A DNA stretch of 6,474 bases from Spirochaetaceae bacterium (GTDB lineage Bacteria; Spirochaetota; Spirochaetia; Treponematales; Treponemataceae): assembly GCA_031271875.1 (NCBI GenBank), contig JAISVD010000012.1:1-6474 (forward strand), in the 5' to 3' direction. The position numbers were made by a program, and so were the translations under genes. The notes beneath the pieces were generated by a model that was given only the letters and a program-made list of their open reading frames with translations, did no database searches and had not been told where the DNA came from. Shown one piece after another: positions 4,683-6,474 of the stretch (position 1 is the first letter of the stretch; each line of letters opens with the position of its first letter).

Positions 4683-6474
4683 ATGGCTGAGAATGACCCA
4701 AAGAAAAAACCGGCAGTGTACGCGCCGGGTGAACTGGAAAAAACAAGACAGAATCTGGGACAGCTTAATCCCGAGGAAGCCAAGCGCATCGCCGGACTTC
4801 TTGGAGGTGAAATAGGCATCGAGCGTCCAATGAATCAGGAAGAAAAGGATCAGATGCACAAGCATTTAAAAAAAAAGGTCCGGTACATAAAGAAAGAGGG
4901 CGCTCCTGAAGCCGCCGGGGAGGTGAAAAAAACAGCGGCCCCCCAAAAAAGTCAGGAGTCCCGGCAAAATACCATATCCTCCTCCACGGAAGGGTCTCCC
5001 GGGAATCGTTCCTCCATGATACCCCAGCTTCCGCAGATGCAGAAAAAAGACCTTCTGGCAATAAGCAGGCTTATGACGGATAAGGAGTATCGCATAACGC
5101 CAAACTACGGGATTTTCTCTTTCCTTTTCGCGGGGAAACCCGATGAAAAGATAAACAGCTCCTTTATCGAAAATGTTCTGACCGATTACATCGGCCATAT
5201 CCAGCGCTTTGTGACCTCCACCCAGAAAGCCCTTTCCTATGCACCTGAAACATTCAATGAGAAGATGCAGAGCAGCTCCGATCCGAAATACCGCGTTTTC
5301 AAGGTTGTCCGTCAGTGGGATATACGGGTACAGGGGGCGCTGCTCGCACAGCTTCAGAGTGAATCAAAGGAAGCTACGATCAGTAAAATGATCCCCTTCA
5401 TTCATGAACTGTTCAAACCGCTGATAAAGCTCTATTTTCTGGGGAGCAAAAATCTGAAAGATATCTATAAATCCGTTTATACGGAGATCGCGGTAAACCA
5501 GAAGGATTCGTCACGGGAAAATATCCTTACCCTCATAAAAGACGCAATCGCCGAATGGTATTATATTTACGGGCAGATATATAAGGGACTCTATCCGCTT
5601 CTCATGAGAATGAGCTCTGCGGATTTCATAGAATACGAATTTTTCTATACCAAAAGGATATCGCGGATATTATCCTTTCTTTCGCTTACCAAATACGACC
5701 TCATACTGATCCAGGCGGAACAGCCTGCGGCTCCCGTAATTTCATCGGCGGGAGGAATGACAGAAGAGGAAACGGAAGAAAAAAACCAGGAGGTTCCTGA
5801 AGGAGAACAGGAAGAAGAAAAAAAAGAGCCGGAGTCGGTAATACCGGAAAATGTGAAAAAAGGGTTGAACCTGCTTGAAAAACTGTTTCCCGAAGCGGGA
5901 TGGAATATGCTGGATCAGTACCCTGATATGTATCCCTATTTCAATCCGCTGCTTGAATTTCATCACGGATTCGTGCTTCTGGCTCCCAACAACCCCCTTC
6001 AGCTTACCGTTGTTCTTATGCGTATTATTGAAGAGCTTTTTTACGGCTGCCGGGCCATAACATTCAATATGGGAGATGAATCGGGAGTGAACCACAAGGA
6101 CGATGACATTGCAAAAATATTCAATGACTGGCCGTCTTACAGGGAAAATGATTTTGAAAAACAATATTCCGAAATTCTGCAGGAATATGTAAACAAGGTG
6201 TTTGCCCAGATGGAGTTCAAAAGGTCCCCCTACGCACGCAAGATGATGTCACAGATTATGTGGACCGCGAAATCCACCTTCCTGCCCCATCTCTCCTATG
6301 AAATGCTGACACTGGAACGGCACAATACAAAGCAGGAAAAACCGCTCCATGTGCGGGTCAGAAATCTTCAGAAGATATTGAACCATCTGGCACACAACAT
6401 GGAGGCTTCCCTCAGGCAGAACAGGGGCCGGCCAGGGCTTCCGGTAGACGGTATTTCCGAACCGTGGCACACCT
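4683..6474 (+). CDS. Large bipartite protein of unknown family (3' end outside the window)
   Basis: An uninterrupted frame runs from ATG 4683 to the right edge, 597 codons without a stop, so the protein is incomplete here. I do not recognise the family. The start MAENDPKKKPAVYAPGELEK shows no signal peptide, and no membrane helix is evident, so it is probably cytoplasmic. Residues of about 60-115 are low-complexity, rich in Lys, Ser, Gln and Pro, and look disordered. Residues of about 116-345 appear helical and folded, with many Tyr/Phe/Leu (for example ITPNYGIFSFLFAG and IYGQIYKGLYPLL). A Glu-rich linker at 359-386 contains 13 Glu in 28 residues. A second folded-looking part starts near 388 and includes GWNMLDQYPDMYPYF (from 406). 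No nucleotide-binding, protease or nuclease motif was found. It follows the DUF2804-like gene by 17 nt and has its own GGGAG site. It might be a lineage-restricted structural or adaptor protein, but this is speculation. Confidence 0.85.
   Translation, partial: MAENDPKKKPAVYAPGELEKTRQNLGQLNPEEAKRIAGLLGGEIGIERPMNQEEKDQMHKHLKKKVRYIKKEGAPEAAGEVKKTAAPQKSQESRQNTISSSTEGSPGNRSSMIPQLPQMQKKDLLAISRLMTDKEYRITPNYGIFSFLFAGKPDEKINSSFIENVLTDYIGHIQRFVTSTQKALSYAPETFNEKMQSSSDPKYRVFKVVRQWDIRVQGALLAQLQSESKEATISKMIPFIHELFKPLIKLYFLGSKNLKDIYKSVYTEIAVNQKDSSRENILTLIKDAIAEWYYIYGQIYKGLYPLLMRMSSADFIEYEFFYTKRISRILSFLSLTKYDLILIQAEQPAAPVISSAGGMTEEETEEKNQEVPEGEQEEEKKEPESVIPENVKKGLNLLEKLFPEAGWNMLDQYPDMYPYFNPLLEFHHGFVLLAPNNPLQLTVVLMRIIEELFYGCRAITFNMGDESGVNHKDDDIAKIFNDWPSYRENDFEKQYSEILQEYVNKVFAQMEFKRSPYARKMMSQIMWTAKSTFLPHLSYEMLTLERHNTKQEKPLHVRVRNLQKILNHLAHNMEASLRQNRGRPGLPVDGISEPWHT

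Noticed and set aside
4765..5198. Minus-strand open frames of about 100 residues
   Set aside because: They lie entirely under the long plus-strand frame, are rich in Cys/Trp/Phe/Arg as antisense translations are, and lack credible start signals.
5742..6164. Minus-strand open frame with a Phe-rich stretch that looks membrane-like
   Set aside because: The Phe run is the complement of the Glu/Lys-rich linker codons (gaa/aaa) of the plus-strand gene at 4683-6474, which is continuous and has a ribosome binding site.

Overview
The window reads as a stretch of bacterial chromosome with housekeeping-type genes of roughly even base composition. It has compact gene spacing, Shine-Dalgarno sites ahead of several genes, and at least one probable TTG start. 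A spirochaete such as the Treponema/Spirochaeta group would fit the mix of genes, but this is a low-confidence inference: no rRNA, tRNA or other lineage marker is present.

Layout, left to right. Bases 2-79 are the last codons of an unidentified plus-strand gene. It is followed 18 nt later by a Cof-type HAD phosphatase (98-958, plus). That gene converges on, and overlaps by 26 bp, an RluA-family pseudouridine synthase without an S4 domain (933-1703, minus). A gap of about 220 bp holds a strong hairpin terminator (1872-1913) that closes the next minus-strand gene, a complete beta-CASP metallo-beta-lactamase-fold ribonuclease homologue (1926-3338). The two minus-strand genes are separated by this terminator, so they are probably separate transcription units.

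The 286-bp divergent region (3339-3624) is the richest non-coding part. It contains a strong Shine-Dalgarno for the ribonuclease homologue, a terminator-like hairpin in its leader, a candidate promoter, a 9-bp inverted repeat, and a 63-bp imperfect palindrome that abuts the start of the next plus-strand gene.

From 3625 to the end runs a plus-strand pair: a DUF2804-like protein, and 17 nt downstream a large protein of unknown family that leaves the window still open after 597 codons. The spacing makes these two a likely operon. The second protein is soluble-looking and bipartite, with a low-complexity N-terminal tail and a Glu-rich linker between two folded-looking halves.

Two of the genes concern RNA (pseudouridylation and a probable endo/exoribonuclease), but they are not demonstrably linked. 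I see no CRISPR array, transposase, toxin-antitoxin pair, phage gene or recognisable defence system. The points most worth following are the structured leader of the ribonuclease homologue, the palindromic element at the 5' edge of the DUF2804 gene, and the unidentified large protein.
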